Shown: piece by piece, positions 54,780-61,988 of the stretch
Layout: each line of letters starts with the position of its first letter
Position numbering within the stretch: the stretch's first letter is position 1
NCBI GenBank assembly: GCA_035649895.1
Contig: DASRIS010000189.1
Coordinates: 43,147-107,146 of the forward strand
Length of the DNA: 64,000 nucleotides
Origin: DASSUC01 sp035649895
GTDB lineage: Bacteria > Actinomycetota > Actinomycetes > Mycobacteriales > Micromonosporaceae
Reading direction: 5' to 3'
The notes under the pieces: model-generated
The model's database searches: none
What the model was told of the DNA's origin: nothing
The model's input: only the letters and a program-made list of their open reading frames with translations
Program-made: the position numbers and the translations under genes

Positions 54780-55715
54780 ATGACGACCGCCGCGGCGTAC
54801 GCCGACTTCGCCGCGCGCGAGGCGCGTGGCGTGTCGCCCGGGTACGAGCGCCTGGCGCTCGCGGTCGCCCGCGACGGTGCGCTGCTCGCCCTGCTCGGTA
54901 GGCTCCCGCCGGCCAAGCGGCAGCCGAACCTGCTGTTCAGCGTCGTGCGTTACCTCGGCGGCCCGGTGGAGGACCCGGCCGCGTTCCACGACTACACGGT
55001 GGCGAACTGGCCGGTGGTCGAGGCGCAGCTGCGCACGCGGGCGGTCCAGACGAACGAGGTGGGGCGGTGCGCCGTACTGCTGCCGGTGCTCGCCGCGCTG
55101 CCGCAGCCGCTCGCGCTGCTGGAGGTCGGCGCGTCGGCGGGGCTGTGCCTCTACCCCGACCGGTACGCCTACCGCTACGGCGACCAGCTGATCGGCGCCG
55201 GCGAGCCGGTGCTCGAGTGCGCGGAGACCGGGGTGGTGCCGCCGGACGGCGTACCCGATGTGGTGTGGCGGGCCGGCCTGGACCTGAACCCGCTGGACGT
55301 GACCGACCCGGCGGACGTCGCGTGGCTCGACGCCCTTGTCTGGCCGGAGCACGCGCACCGCCGGGCCCGGCTGCGGGCCGCGGCGGCCGTTGCCGCGGCC
55401 GAGCCGCCCCTGCTCGTGCGCGGCGACCTGGTGGACGACCTGCCGGCGCTGGCCGCACAGGCACCGGCCGGCGCCACCCTGGTGGTGTTCCACACCTCCG
55501 TGATGGCCTACGTGCCGGCGCCGCGGCGGGAGGTGTTCGCCGAGGTGGTACGGCGGCTGCCCGGCCACTGGGTCGCGAACGAGGTCCCCGGCGTGCTGCC
55601 CTACGACGCACTGCCAGAGCCACCGAGCGAGGCGCTGCACAACGTGCTTGCGCTGGACGGGACGCCACTGGCCTGGACCCGCCCGCACGGGCAGGCGATC
55701 ATCTGGTTCGCGTAG
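54780..55715 (+). CDS. DUF2332 family protein
   Basis: 311 residues, cytoplasmic. DUF2332 features: YADFAAREARGVSPGYERLALAVARD at the start, then PNLLFSVVRYLGG, LLEVGASAGLCLYPDRYAYRYG (resembling a nucleotide- or SAM-binding glycine loop), GLDLNPLDVTDPADVAWLDALVWPEHAHRRARL, and VVFHTSVMAYVP. A Rossmann-type methyltransferase-like fold is suggested by the ELGASAG-type loop, but no activity is known for the family. Divergent from the antitoxin-like gene. Confidence 0.85.
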   Translation: MTTAAAYADFAAREARGVSPGYERLALAVARDGALLALLGRLPPAKRQPNLLFSVVRYLGGPVEDPAAFHDYTVANWPVVEAQLRTRAVQTNEVGRCAVLLPVLAALPQPLALLEVGASAGLCLYPDRYAYRYGDQLIGAGEPVLECAETGVVPPDGVPDVVWRAGLDLNPLDVTDPADVAWLDALVWPEHAHRRARLRAAAAVAAAEPPLLVRGDLVDDLPALAAQAPAGATLVVFHTSVMAYVPAPRREVFAEVVRRLPGHWVANEVPGVLPYDALPEPPSEALHNVLALDGTPLAWTRPHGQAIIWFA

Positions 55716-55730
55716 CGCCCCGCCAGCGGC

Positions 55731-55784
55731 ACGGACCCGCCTGCGGCACGGCACCCGCCTGCGGCACGGCACCCCGCCTGTGGC
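55731..55784 (+). repeat. Three 17-19-bp tandem repeats between convergent genes
   Basis: ACGGACCCGCCTGCGGC (55731-55747) and two close variants (55748-55765, 55766-55784) lie just after the DUF2332 stop, before the convergent DinB gene. Confidence 0.7.
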
Positions 55785-55828
55785 GCGGCGACGCGGTGGC
55801 ACGCCTGCGATATGGCGCGGTCAGCCGC

Positions 55829-56404
55829 TCAGGCCGGACTGCCCGACCTGGCGCGCCACCCAGCCGGAGGGTCCTCACCGACCCGTCCGTCCACCGCCTC
55901 GCGGAGCAGGTCGGCGTGGCCGGTGTGCCGGCCGTACTCCTCGACCAGGTCGTAGACGAGCCGGCGCAGGCTGGCGTGGCGCCCGTCCGGCCAGGAGATG
56001 TGGACGGGCTGGTCGAGCCCGCCGCCGGCCAGGGCGGCGTTGAGCCTGGCGCGGGAGCGCTCGACGGCGCCGTCCCAGAGTGCGTAGAGCTGCTCGGGGG
56101 TGTCGTCGGCGGCGGAGCCGAGCTCCCAGTCGTTGCTGCCGTCCCAGCCGGTGGTGTCCCACGGCGCGCCCATCGGCTTGCCGCTCAGCTTGGTGGTGAA
56201 GGTGTAGTCCTCCACGGCGGCCAGGTGCTTGAGCAGGCCGCCGATGGTCAGCGAAGATGCGCCGACGCGGGTCTGCAGCCCGGCTGCGTCGAGGTCGTCG
56301 GCCTTCCAGCGGAAGGTCGTACGCAGGCGGTTGAGCGCGCCGAGGAGGTGCTCGACCTCGGTGCCGGCGATGGGTGGCTCCCATGGGGTGTCGCTGTTGG
56401 TCAT
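55829..56404 (-). CDS. DinB/DUF664 family protein
   Basis: 191 residues. DinB-like four-helix bundle: VEHLLGALNRLRTTFRWKADDL, then LTIGGLLKHLAAVEDYTF supplying the first metal histidine, and LRRLVYDLVEEYGRHTGHADLLREAVDG with the paired histidines near the C-terminus. Together these give the three-histidine metal site of DUF664/DinB proteins. Likely a mycothiol- or bacillithiol-dependent transferase fold of unknown substrate. ATG at 56404; convergent with DUF2332 and divergent from the cupin gene. Confidence 0.85.
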   Translation of the reverse strand: MTNSDTPWEPPIAGTEVEHLLGALNRLRTTFRWKADDLDAAGLQTRVGASSLTIGGLLKHLAAVEDYTFTTKLSGKPMGAPWDTTGWDGSNDWELGSAADDTPEQLYALWDGAVERSRARLNAALAGGGLDQPVHISWPDGRHASLRRLVYDLVEEYGRHTGHADLLREAVDGRVGEDPPAGWRARSGSPA

Positions 56405-56530
56405 GGCGCCACCGTAGACCTCGTTACGGACGTTCTACGTCCGGAAAGCGCCGGAGCTGGGGTGCTGAACGCTGGCGCGCCGGCCGCGCGACCTGCCGGC
56501 TGCTGCGAGGTGCCCACTCCAACGGGCTCC

Positions 56531-56536
56531 TAAGAT
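56531..56536 (+). promoter_or_regulatory. Candidate -10 box upstream of the cupin gene
   Basis: TAAGAT at 56531-56536 is a strong match to TANNNT. Transcription starting near 56543 would leave a 41-nt leader with an AAGGAGG Shine-Dalgarno before the GTG at 56584. Confidence 0.45.
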
Positions 56537-56583
56537 CTAGCCGTTGGAACGCCGCTGTGCAGCAGACCAGCAAGGAGGCGACC

Positions 56584-56988
56584 GTGCCCGTCCAGCCAAA
56601 GCAGCCAACCACAAAAGGACCCGTCGAACGCTTCGCCGGCGACGTCTACATCGACGACATCGTCCGCGGTGAGGACCCCTCACGGGTACGCGTCAGCGCC
56701 GTCCGGTTCACCCCCTCCGCCCGCACCGCCTGGCACGCGCACGCCATCGGCCAGACCCTCTACGTCACCGAAGGCATGGGCCTGCACCAGTCCCGCGGCG
56801 GCCAGGTCGTGGAGATCCGTCCCGGCGACATCATCCACGCATCCGCTGGCGAGTGGCACTGGCACGGCGCGGCACCCGAGCACTTCATGGCCCATCTGTC
56901 CATCACCGAAGCCGTGCCCCCTGGCGACGAACGCCCCGAGACCGACTGGGGCGAGCACGTCACCGACGACGAGTACCACCAGCGCTGA
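56584..56988 (+). CDS. Small cupin-domain protein
   Basis: 134 residues, one cupin barrel. Motif 1, TAWHAHAIGQTLYVTEGMG, and motif 2, PGDIIHASAGEWHWHGAAP, supply the histidine metal ligands. VEIRPGDI lies between them. Similar to small cupins of the hydroxynitrile lyase/carboxymuconolactone type, a metal-dependent oxidoreductase, lyase or quercetinase-like enzyme; the exact reaction is unknown. The GTG start is fixed by an excellent Shine-Dalgarno AAGGAGG 5 nt upstream. Upstream in-frame codons are not coding-like. Confidence 0.88.
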   Translation: MPVQPKQPTTKGPVERFAGDVYIDDIVRGEDPSRVRVSAVRFTPSARTAWHAHAIGQTLYVTEGMGLHQSRGGQVVEIRPGDIIHASAGEWHWHGAAPEHFMAHLSITEAVPPGDERPETDWGEHVTDDEYHQR

Positions 56989-57021
56989 GGCTGGCCGGCG
57001 CGGTCCGAGCGAGCCGGGCGG

Positions 57022-57033
57022 TATGGTCATGGC
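57022..57033 (+). promoter_or_regulatory. Candidate -10 for leaderless transcript of the Pro-rich membrane protein
   Basis: TATGGT at 57022-57027, 6 nt, then GTG at 57034. No Shine-Dalgarno sequence. Confidence 0.5.
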
Positions 57034-57804
57034 GTGCATGATGCGGAGCCGACCCCCCCGGCCGAGCAGCCGCCGCAGCCTTGGCCACCCCCACCTGAGC
57101 AGCGGACGCACCCCGCGCCGCGCCCCAGGCAGGAGCCCCAGCCGCCCGCGCCGCCGCCGTATCCCGGGCCTGCGCCGCCGCGCGTCCCGCCACCACCGCA
57201 CGGGCCACCACCGCAGGGGCCCCCGCCACCGCAGTACGGACCACCGCAGTACACGCCATCGCAGTACACGCCACCGGCGCAGCGCGCGCCGTCGGAACAG
57301 CCCAGCCAGCCCAGGCAGGAGCCGCCCCCCGGCGGCAAGCAGCCGCCCCGGCGGCGCGGTCCGCTGCTGCGCCGGGCGCTGCTGCTGTTGCTCGTGGCCG
57401 CTGCCGGCATCGGGATCACCGCGGGTGGCCTCGGCATCCTGGCGTACGACCGGGCCACCCGCATCGACCGCAGCGCGCCGGACGTGGCGGTGGACAACTA
57501 CCTGCGGGCGCTGCTGGTCGACCGGGACGACACCCAGTCAAAGCTGTACGCCTGCGAGGGCAACGCCCGGCTGGGCGAGATCGAGGCCTACCGCGCCGAC
57601 ATCGACCAGCGGGAGGACCGGTACGCCACCCAGATCAGCGTGAGCTGGGGCGGCCTCACCGTCACCGGTGACCGCCGCAGCGCCACCGTGCTGGTGGAGA
57701 TCCGGCGCACCGTCGCTGGTGGCGTGGAGAGCGACGTCCAGCGCTGGCAGTTCGAGGTGCTGGAGCAGGACGGCTGGCGGGTCTGCGGCGCCAGGGCGGC
57801 GTAA
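57034..57804 (+). CDS. Proline-rich single-pass membrane protein
   Basis: 256 residues. The N-terminal 110 residues are extremely Pro/Gln-rich (PPPPHGPPPQGPPPPQYGPP and similar). A basic stop (KQPPRRRGPLLRR) and one transmembrane helix (about 115-138) follow. The extracytoplasmic domain (about 140-256) begins APDVAVDNYLRALLVDRDDTQSKLYACEG and resembles NTF2/SnoaL-like or DUF4878-type domains. The Pro-rich part is cytoplasmic by the positive-inside rule. Two cysteines (CEG and VCGAR) could form a disulphide outside. Convergent with the secretion operon that follows, but its topology resembles that operon's NTF2-like membrane protein. Confidence 0.7.
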   Translation: MHDAEPTPPAEQPPQPWPPPPEQRTHPAPRPRQEPQPPAPPPYPGPAPPRVPPPPHGPPPQGPPPPQYGPPQYTPSQYTPPAQRAPSEQPSQPRQEPPPGGKQPPRRRGPLLRRALLLLLVAAAGIGITAGGLGILAYDRATRIDRSAPDVAVDNYLRALLVDRDDTQSKLYACEGNARLGEIEAYRADIDQREDRYATQISVSWGGLTVTGDRRSATVLVEIRRTVAGGVESDVQRWQFEVLEQDGWRVCGARAA

Positions 57805-57837
57805 GCGCCAGGGCGGCGTAAGGGACAGGGCACAGCG

Positions 57838-58428
57838 TCACTCCGCCCACAGCGAGCTGACCGGCACCTCCATCGTCTGCGGGAACCGCCCGTTCCAGGC
57901 CCACCGGTACCAGTCCAGCTCGCGCGCGACCCGTACGTAGCTGTCACCGTCCGCGCCGACGTACTCCTCGGTGACCGCCCGCAGGTCCCGCTGCTCGCCC
58001 TGGTCGGTCAGGCGCACCACGCGGCGGCCGGTGACCGGATGGGCGTCCCGCGCCGGGACCGCATCCCGCCGGACCGGCGCGTCCAGCGACGCCGCCGGCC
58101 TGGACGGCTGCGCGGCGCCCGGCCGGTCCGGCACCGGCCCCTCCAGGGTCTCCACCCATACCCGCTCGATCGGCACCAGCGGCGCGAAGACCTCGACCTG
58201 CTCCGCCTCGGCCCGGTACCACTCGTGCTCGGCGAGCACCGGCACATAGGTCCGGCTGCCCTGCACCACCGGGTCGTCGCCGCGCAGGTCCGCGCGCCAG
58301 CCGACGCCGGGCAGGCCGACCACGACCCGCTGGCCGCGCAGCTCCCGCTGGCCGGTGGCTGGTGCGGGCACGACAGCGGCGGGCCCCTGGGCGAGCCACT
58401 GCTGCGCCCAGTCGTCCCAGTCGGTCAC
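57838..58428 (-). CDS. Soluble protein at the end of the T4SS-like operon, function unknown
   Basis: 196 residues, hydrophilic, no signal or membrane segment. Starts VTDWDDWAQQWLAQG and contains two segments of similar design, each with a YVPV/YVRV strand and a W-Y helix (EHEWYRAEAEQVEVFAPLVPIERVWVET and RELDWYRWAWNGRFPQTMEVPVSSLW). This suggests a duplicated small domain separated by a Pro/Ala/Asp linker. GTG start overlaps the M23 gene stop (GTGA). It may be a cytoplasmic accessory of the secretion apparatus. No family recognised. Confidence 0.65.
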   Translation of the reverse strand: MTDWDDWAQQWLAQGPAAVVPAPATGQRELRGQRVVVGLPGVGWRADLRGDDPVVQGSRTYVPVLAEHEWYRAEAEQVEVFAPLVPIERVWVETLEGPVPDRPGAAQPSRPAASLDAPVRRDAVPARDAHPVTGRRVVRLTDQGEQRDLRAVTEEYVGADGDSYVRVARELDWYRWAWNGRFPQTMEVPVSSLWAE

Positions 58429-59579
58429 TGCTCTTCCCTGAGGGGAGCGCCCCGCTCCCGCATGAACTCGTCCGGGTTGACCGCGCCGGCGCTGGACCGG
58501 TCGCCGTCCAGGTGCGTCTCGAAGTGCAGGTGCGGGCCGGAGGAGTTGCCGCTCGAGCCGACCTGCCCGATCACCTGCCCGGCGACCACCCGGTCGCCCA
58601 CGCTGACCCGCGGCTGGGTGAGCATGTGGCAGTAGCGGGTGATCGAGCTGCCGGCGTGCAGCACGTCGACGTACCAGCCGCAGCCCTGGTGGAAGGGGGA
58701 GCCGTCCCGGTCGCACGACCACGGCCCGCCGTCCGGCGCGCTGACGTTGCACCGGGACACGATCACCACGCCGGCCGCGGCGACCCGGATCAGCGTGCCG
58801 CGGGGAGCCGCGATGTCGACCCCGTTGTGGGAAGGGCGGTCCATGGTACGGAAGCCGGAGACCAGGACCCCCTTGACCGGCACTGTCCAGCCGGACGCGG
58901 CGATCTCGCCAGGGTTCACGCACTGCAGGTTGGCCAGGTTGCCGACGGCGCGGGCGGCCCCGTCGGCGAGCAGGTTCACGATCTGCGCGGCGAACGGCTC
59001 GTGCTTGGCGTACGCGTCCGGGTACGCGCTGCGCTGCACCGCCTGTGCCGCGTCGGTGAGCGCCATGCCCTGCCATCCAGCCACGGTGACCAGCTTCTCG
59101 TAGAACTTCCGGGCCGAGTACTCCGGGTTCATGATCTGGTCCGGGGCGCCCCAGCCCTGGCTCGGGCGCTGCTGGAAGAGGCCCAGCGAGTCGTGGTCGT
59201 TGCGCGGGCCGAGATGGCCGAGGTTGCGCAGGTAGGACTCCTGCAGGGCGGTGGCCACGGCGACCACCCAGCCGCGCGGCGGCACCTGCGACTTCGCGCC
59301 CACGTTGATGATGATCGCCGCGTGCCGTACCTGGTCCTCGCCGAGGATGCCGACCCGTGGCAGCTTGCCGTTGGGGTCGATCGGCCCGTCCCGGCCGCAG
59401 GTGAACGAGCCGCTGAGGGCGTTGGACTGGTCACCGCCGAGGCCGCCGATGAAGAACGCGCTGGCACCGCCGCCGCAGCACAGCAGCGCCAGGGCGGCGG
59501 AGAGCGCGACGAGCAGGACCGCCCGGCGGGACCGCCGCCGCTCGGCCGGTGGCGCCTCGGTGGAGGTCGGGTCGGTCAT
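58425..59579 (-). CDS. Membrane-anchored lytic transglycosylase-like plus M23 peptidase
   Basis: 384 residues. Cytoplasmic Arg-rich N-terminus, one transmembrane segment (about 20-45), a lysozyme-like domain (about 80-210: AVATALQESYLRNL with the catalytic-type glutamate, then DSLGLFQQRPSQGWG) and a C-terminal LytM/M23 endopeptidase domain (SHNGVDIAAPRGT, then HLHFE as zinc site). It opens peptidoglycan for the apparatus, like VirB1 of type IV secretion systems and TcpG/CwlT-type conjugation hydrolases. ATG start overlaps the upstream stop by 4 nt (ATGA); an in-frame start further upstream at 59612 is less likely. Four cysteines in the M23 part suggest disulphides. Confidence 0.88.
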   Translation of the reverse strand: MTDPTSTEAPPAERRRSRRAVLLVALSAALALLCCGGGASAFFIGGLGGDQSNALSGSFTCGRDGPIDPNGKLPRVGILGEDQVRHAAIIINVGAKSQVPPRGWVVAVATALQESYLRNLGHLGPRNDHDSLGLFQQRPSQGWGAPDQIMNPEYSARKFYEKLVTVAGWQGMALTDAAQAVQRSAYPDAYAKHEPFAAQIVNLLADGAARAVGNLANLQCVNPGEIAASGWTVPVKGVLVSGFRTMDRPSHNGVDIAAPRGTLIRVAAAGVVIVSRCNVSAPDGGPWSCDRDGSPFHQGCGWYVDVLHAGSSITRYCHMLTQPRVSVGDRVVAGQVIGQVGSSGNSSGPHLHFETHLDGDRSSAGAVNPDEFMRERGAPLREEQ

Positions 59580-60097
59580 GTCCGCCCCCAGTCCACGCCG
59601 TCGACGAACCACCGCCCGTCCGGGGCGGTCAGGCGCAGCCGCAGCGTGCCGGAGTCGACCGGGACGACCGCTTCGACGAGCTGCTCACCCCGGGGCAGCA
59701 GCTGCACCGCTCCGGTGACCCGGTCGGCCGGGACCCCGGCCGGGTCCACCCCGGCGAGCTTGGCGACCAGCTCCGGCGTTGCGTGCGGCTTCAGGCGGGC
59801 GACCCAGGCCGCGTTGGACACCCCGCGGTGGTCGGTCCAGGCCGCGGCGAAGGCGGCGGCGACGCGGTCCGGCGGGGCCGCCCCGGGGCTGACGACCAGC
59901 GTCGGCGCGGGCAGTGGCGAGGTCTCGCCGTCGTCACCGGCGGTCGGCGCCACGGTCGGCAGGGGCGTGAGGTCGTCGCGCAGGCCGGTGGTCGTGGATC
60001 CGGCACCGCCGAAGAGCCGGGCCCCGGCGACGATCAGGACCACGACGGCGAAGAGCAGCAGCCCGATGCCGTACCGGGTGAACAGCGTGCGCCACAT
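59576..60097 (-). CDS. VirB8/TcpC-like single-pass membrane protein
   Basis: 173 residues. Very short cytoplasmic N-terminus, transmembrane helix at 9-28 (YGIGLLLFAVVVLIVAGARL), Pro/Thr linker, then a domain of about 100 residues (RVAAAFAAAWTDHRGVSNAAWVARLKPHATPELVAKL ... GRWFVDGVDW) with the NTF2-like pattern of VirB8/TcpC proteins. In conjugation and type IV secretion these form the periplasmic or cell-wall-side core. Its stop overlaps the M23 gene, and its start follows the VirB6-like stop by 6 nt. Assignment rests on topology, size and operon position. Confidence 0.7.
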   Translation of the reverse strand: MWRTLFTRYGIGLLLFAVVVLIVAGARLFGGAGSTTTGLRDDLTPLPTVAPTAGDDGETSPLPAPTLVVSPGAAPPDRVAAAFAAAWTDHRGVSNAAWVARLKPHATPELVAKLAGVDPAGVPADRVTGAVQLLPRGEQLVEAVVPVDSGTLRLRLTAPDGRWFVDGVDWGRT

Positions 60098-60103
60098 GCC
60101 TGC

Positions 60104-61987
60104 TCACCTCGCCTCGGCGCGGACCGGTGGTTGCTGGCGGGTGGGCACGGTCACCGTGCCCGTGTCCGGGCGGTAGATGGTGTAGCTGGCGGGGGCCTCC
60201 GGCACGTCCGGTTCCCGCCAGCGCCCGGTGTCGCGCCGGGGCGGAGCCGACCCGGCTTGAGGCGCGCCCGCGGTGACCGGCTCGCGGTAGACCGGGCGGA
60301 CCGCGGTCGGGTCCTCGTGCCGCGCCTCCGGCCGCAGCGTGGTCTGCTCGGCCAGCTCGCGCCGCTTGGTCACCAGCTGCGGCTCGGCCGTGCCGCCCGG
60401 GACGACCACCGCCACCCGGGAGTCGCGCAGGTCGCCGAAGAAGCGCCGGTGCCAGGAACCGGCCGAGGTCACCGCCGACGTGCCGTCCTTGCCGCCGAGC
60501 TGGGTGACCCGCCGGTACGGGCGCAGCAGCAGCCAGCCGACCACGCCGCACAGCCACACCAGGACCACCTGGAGCCAGCCCGGCAGGCTGGCCGTGCTCA
60601 TGACCAGGTCGACCGCGAAGAGGTAGACGGCGGCGCCGGTGCCGAAGATGGCGATGTTGAAGACCGCCGCCACCACCGCGTTGGCCAGCCGCCGGATCCC
60701 GGCGCTGGCCGGGCGCAGCAGGCCCACCGTGCCGAGGATCGGCGCCGCGATCACCGCCCACCGGAAGATGAGGAACCCCAGCAGCACCAGGATCGAGGCG
60801 GTGATGTCGAACAGGGAGAAGAACACCGCGGCGAGGATCGCGATGAAGCCGGCACCGATCCGCTCCATGCCCTGGGAGCCCTTGAGGTACTCGTACGCCT
60901 CCGGGTCCTCGGTCTTGATCTGCTCCGCGACCTTCATCCACCGCTGCTGCTTGTCGGCGATGGTGGCGTCGCGGGTGGCCGGGTTCTGCCGGATCTTCTG
61001 CGCTTCCTCCCAGGTCAGCGACTTGGCGTCGTAGAGGGCCTCGCCGTACTTCTGGGCGGTGACGCTGTCGGCGGAGCCGAGCACGCCGCGCAGCCAGTTG
61101 CGGTAGAGCATCGACTCGGTGGCGGTGTCGCTGGCCCGCACCGCCGGCGGCCGGTGGTCCTTGCAGGCGTTGGGGTCGCCGAGCACGCACTCGCCCGCCG
61201 GCCGGTCCTTGGGCCGCGGCCCGACCGCGTCGTGCACCACGCCGAGCGTGGTGGTCAGCGAGGAGTCCGCGATGTTGGCGGACTTGACCGGCCAGGCGGC
61301 GATCGCGGTCACCGCGACCATGATCAGCAGAGCCCAGCCGGCCGTGGTCATCGTCCCGCTCATGTCGGACTGGCGGGACCGCCAGATCAGGTAGAGCCCG
61401 ACCACGCAGAGGGTGATGATGCCGAAGACGCTGAACACCTTGGTGTAGATGGCCCGGGTCGCCTGCTCCACCAGCGGGTCGGCCCAGCCCCACAGCGACT
61501 GCGGGCTCCAGGCCCGCTCGCGCAGGGCGTTGGAGGCGCCGATGATCGACGTGGCGAACATCAGCTCGCCGTTGGCCACGGTGTTCTCGAACTTGTAGTC
61601 CGGGTGCATCACCGTTGACACGCAGCCGATGTCGTACGTGGTGTAGCCGTAGCCGGCGTAGCCGTACCGGCTGTAGAGGCCCTTGGGTCCGGGCTGGGTG
61701 GCCGACTCGGGCTGGGCCGCGAACCAGCCGGCCAGGCCCGAGTCGGGCGCTGACGGCGTCGGCGCGGTCAGGCACTGCGCCCGCTGCTCGCTGACGTCGT
61801 TGAGCCGGTCGACACAGGCGCGGAAGTCGGTCTGCCACTCCTCCACCGAGCACAGCCCGGGCGCCTGGGCGGCTGGGCTGGGAGCGGCAGCCGGCCCGGG
61901 GGCGGCGGCTGCCGGTGCCGGCACCCCGAACAGCGTGCCGACCGCGGCCAGGAGCACCACCAGCGCCAAGGCCCGGGTCCGCGGCAC
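60104..61987 (-). CDS. VirB6/TrbL-like polytopic membrane protein of a T4SS-like apparatus
   Basis: 627 residues. Signal peptide (LALVVLLAAVGTLFGVPAPAAAA), an extracytoplasmic Cys-containing region (about 40-140), then about six transmembrane helices in groups (near 195-220, 235-255, 360-460 and 470-490), and a Pro/Arg-rich cytoplasmic tail. The arrangement matches VirB6/TrbL/TcpH-type channel components. The GTG at 61987 is chosen over 62023 because GGAGG lies 6 nt upstream and the signal peptide starts cleanly. It begins 2 nt after the VirB4 stop, so it is tightly coupled to the ATPase. Confidence 0.78.
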   Translation of the reverse strand: MPRTRALALVVLLAAVGTLFGVPAPAAAAPGPAAAPSPAAQAPGLCSVEEWQTDFRACVDRLNDVSEQRAQCLTAPTPSAPDSGLAGWFAAQPESATQPGPKGLYSRYGYAGYGYTTYDIGCVSTVMHPDYKFENTVANGELMFATSIIGASNALRERAWSPQSLWGWADPLVEQATRAIYTKVFSVFGIITLCVVGLYLIWRSRQSDMSGTMTTAGWALLIMVAVTAIAAWPVKSANIADSSLTTTLGVVHDAVGPRPKDRPAGECVLGDPNACKDHRPPAVRASDTATESMLYRNWLRGVLGSADSVTAQKYGEALYDAKSLTWEEAQKIRQNPATRDATIADKQQRWMKVAEQIKTEDPEAYEYLKGSQGMERIGAGFIAILAAVFFSLFDITASILVLLGFLIFRWAVIAAPILGTVGLLRPASAGIRRLANAVVAAVFNIAIFGTGAAVYLFAVDLVMSTASLPGWLQVVLVWLCGVVGWLLLRPYRRVTQLGGKDGTSAVTSAGSWHRRFFGDLRDSRVAVVVPGGTAEPQLVTKRRELAEQTTLRPEARHEDPTAVRPVYREPVTAGAPQAGSAPPRRDTGRWREPDVPEAPASYTIYRPDTGTVTVPTRQQPPVRAEAR

Positions 61988-61988
61988 C

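Noticed and set aside
55731..55784. Tandem repeats as a CRISPR array
   Set aside because: Units of 17-19 bp are directly adjacent with no spacers.
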